From positions 1 through 64,000 of the forward strand of contig NZ_WBKB01000011.1 of assembly GCF_008831155.1 (NCBI RefSeq): DNA of 64,000 nt, read 5' to 3'. A program made the translations under genes and the position numbers. The notes below the pieces were generated by a model. The model saw nothing but the letters and a program-made list of their open reading frames with translations. It was not told the DNA's origin and made no database searches. The stretch is from Gulosibacter chungangensis (GTDB lineage Bacteria; Actinomycetota; Actinomycetes; Actinomycetales; Microbacteriaceae). Positions 62,456 through 64,000 of this stretch are shown here, piece after piece (within the stretch, counting starts at the first letter, position 1; every line of letters starts with the position of its first letter).

Positions 62456-63253
62456 ATGAAACTGGATTCACATCAGAGAGAACTCGGTAACGTCGAAGGG
62501 CGCACCGCTCTCGTGACTGGTGCGTCAAGCGGTATGGGCGCGGCCATCGCGCAAATGCTTGTGAGTAAAGGCGCTCGCGTGCACGCTGTTGCGCGTCGGG
62601 AAGAAGAATTGAAGGTCGTTGGTGGTCAATATGTTGAGAGCGGCCAGTTTGTTCCACACTCCGTCGACGTCGCCGACCGCGATGCAGTTCAAGCACTCCT
62701 CGACGACCTTGCTGAAAACGACCCTATTGACACGCTAGTAATTGCGGCCGGCCGCAACATCAATCCACGAACTTTCGGAGACGTTGAATTCGACGCATGG
62801 GATGACCTCATCGACGTCAACCTCAACGGTGCTTTCTACTTCCTTCGCGGTGCCCTGCCGCAGCTGAGGGAAAATGCCGGAGATGCCGTACTAATTTCTA
62901 GCGTGGCTGCTTTGTGGCCCGACCATTCTGGAGCCGCTTACCAAGCATCCAAGGCTGGAATGATCGGACTTGCGCGAGGCGCAGCACGAGACGAACACGC
63001 TCAGGGAGTCCGAATCACAAGCATCCTGCCTGGCGTGGTGAATACGCCCATTCTTGACCGTCGTCCGAGCCCGCCACCGCAGGAAATGCGCCGCTGGTTC
63101 ATTCAGCCGGAGGACGTAGCCCAAGCAACGCTGGCTGCAATCACGATCCCAGGACGCACAACGGTTTCAGAGATCACTCTTACCGCTACGCGCCTGCAGT
63201 CGATTGGCAACACCCAGCAAGCGACACCTGTACTTCCTGAAGGCCTCGAATAA
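62456..63253 (+). CDS. SDR-family oxidoreductase, second
   Basis: 265 residues. TALVTGASSGMGAAIAQ nucleotide site, VHAVARREEEL with Arg-Arg after strand two suggesting NADP preference, Ser in VLISSVAALWP and the YQASK catalytic pair. It starts at the ATG after a consensus AAAGGAGG. It is divergent from the dehydratase gene and followed by a transporter. It differs from the first SDR in its cofactor-side residues. Confidence 0.83.
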   Translation: MKLDSHQRELGNVEGRTALVTGASSGMGAAIAQMLVSKGARVHAVARREEELKVVGGQYVESGQFVPHSVDVADRDAVQALLDDLAENDPIDTLVIAAGRNINPRTFGDVEFDAWDDLIDVNLNGAFYFLRGALPQLRENAGDAVLISSVAALWPDHSGAAYQASKAGMIGLARGAARDEHAQGVRITSILPGVVNTPILDRRPSPPPQEMRRWFIQPEDVAQATLAAITIPGRTTVSEITLTATRLQSIGNTQQATPVLPEGLE

Positions 63254-63268
63254 CTCACTTCGCATAAT

Positions 63269-63296
63269 GCTCGGCCCTGAATTTCTGGGGCCGAGC
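63269..63296 (+). terminator. hairpin between SDR and transporter genes
   Basis: GCTCGGCCC and GGGCCGAGC form a 9-bp stem with a 10-base loop. No T-run follows, so it may tune rather than end transcription into the transporter gene. Confidence 0.4.
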
Positions 63297-63325
63297 TCCC
63301 ACTACGACCTCAAAGGAGAGGTTTC

Positions 63326-64000
63326 ATGGTTAACGTTTCTACTGAATATGAAAAGGTTGCCGAGCCAACTCGGACCCAGATCATGCGGGCTACGGTTGCG
63401 GGCACGCTCGGGACAACCCTCGAGTACTACGACTACGTGATCTACGGCCTGGCAACCGCGCTCATTTTCAATCAGCTCTTCTACTCGGACCTGCCTCCAG
63501 CGATTGGATTCATCGCAGGGTTCGCGACTTACGCCGTCGGCTTCATCATCCGGCCAGTGGGAGGACTGATACTAGGTGCGATCGGTGACCGGATCGGCCG
63601 CAAAGTAATCATGGTTCTCACCATCGTCTTGATGGGAGCCGCTACGTTTGCGATTGGCTTGCTGCCGACTTATGAACAAGTTGGTGTTATCGCTCCGCTT
63701 CTACTTATCGTTTGTCGCATGGCGCAAGGATTCGCGACCGGAGCTGAACTCGCGAGTGCTTCATCGCTCATGGTTGAAACAGCACCGCGCAAGCATCGCG
63801 GTTTTGTAGGATCGTTCGTTTCCTTCGGTACCAACTCAGGAAACCTGCTCGCGACCGTAGTATGGCTTCTCATTTCCATGCTGCCTGAGGAACAGCTAAT
63901 GAGTTGGGGGTGGAGACTCCCGTTCCTTGGCTCAATCGTTCTTACTTTCCTTGGCCTTTGGATCAGAAAGGGCGTGAAGGAAAGCCACATCTTCGAGTCG
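63326..64000 (+). CDS. MFS transporter, metabolite:H+ symporter type (partial)
   Basis: The window ends after 225 codons, in the linker before the second half. VAGTLGTTLEYYDYVIYGLATALIF, FATYAVGFIIRPVGGLILGAIGDRIGRKVIM, CRMAQGFATGAELASASSLMVETAPRKHRGFVGSF and WGWRLPFLGSI are hallmarks of the MHS branch (ShiA, ProP, KgtP relatives). It probably imports the substrate of the adjacent dehydrogenases and dehydratase. AAAGGAG precedes the ATG. Confidence 0.9.
   Translation, partial: MVNVSTEYEKVAEPTRTQIMRATVAGTLGTTLEYYDYVIYGLATALIFNQLFYSDLPPAIGFIAGFATYAVGFIIRPVGGLILGAIGDRIGRKVIMVLTIVLMGAATFAIGLLPTYEQVGVIAPLLLIVCRMAQGFATGAELASASSLMVETAPRKHRGFVGSFVSFGTNSGNLLATVVWLLISMLPEEQLMSWGWRLPFLGSIVLTFLGLWIRKGVKESHIFES

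Noticed and set aside
1-64000. tRNA or rRNA genes
   Set aside because: I looked for cloverleaf-like and rRNA-like segments in the intergenic gaps and saw none.

Overview
The window is high-GC, gene-dense actinobacterial DNA. The S10-spc-alpha ribosomal superoperon has an spc part without rpsN, there is an NrtR-nadA-nadB-nadC-cysteine desulfurase cluster, and GTG/TTG starts are frequent. The order Micrococcales, probably family Microbacteriaceae, fits best; I do not assign a genus.

Layout. 0-2.5 kb: a small MT0933-type antitoxin-like protein and a Q/G/Y-rich single-pass membrane protein. 2.5-7.6 kb: a TetR regulator with a clear operator, agmatine deiminase, an amidase-signature hydrolase, the 3' half of a broken APC permease and an isocitrate lyase/PEP mutase-family enzyme, read as an agmatine-use locus in decay. 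7.6-19.7 kb: S10-spc operon from rpsJ to adk. 19.7-38.3 kb: accessory DNA lying between adk and map, which are commonly neighbours. It holds remnants of a polysaccharide locus (frameshifted gene, sugar transferase with a 9-bp repeat expansion), glutaryl-CoA dehydrogenase with a class III CoA-transferase, and a large amine-catabolism module. 38.4-42.6 kb: map-infA-rpmJ-rpsM-rpsK-rpoA-rplQ. 42.6-49.7 kb: tandem repeat arrays, then NrtR and the NAD de novo genes. 49.8-58.3 kb: a defence and toxin-antitoxin stretch (AAA ATPase/RloB pair resembling AbiL, PIN/HTH pair, HipB with broken hipA) mixed with a glycosyltransferase and truA. 58.4-64.0 kb: a catabolic island with two IclR regulators, two SDR dehydrogenases, an ABM-fold protein, an enolase-superfamily dehydratase and an MHS-type transporter cut by the window end.

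The most interesting system is the module at about 24.1-36.5 kb. A gamma-glutamylamide synthetase homologue, two class I glutamine amidotransferase-like gamma-glutamyl hydrolases and an aldehyde dehydrogenase give the logic of the Puu pathway (glutamylate an amine, oxidise it, release the product). The amine oxidase PuuB is missing, and a cytochrome P450 with its own flavodoxin and FprA-type reductase sits in its place, with an APC permease, a GntR regulator, a soluble Cache sensor and a leaderless periplasmic-binding-protein fold. A near-identical palindrome upstream of the CoA-transferase/glutaryl-CoA dehydrogenase genes and upstream of the second APC permease suggests a shared regulon.

The second notable feature is a dispersed REP-like palindrome family (GAGTAG, a compensating stem-loop, CGTATCGA) in at least nine places. 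It has inserted twice in frame inside nadB, and it supplies the stop codons of the FprA-type reductase and of a glycosyltransferase. Short tandem repeats (9-bp, 6-bp and a 72-bp palindromic array) are also common.
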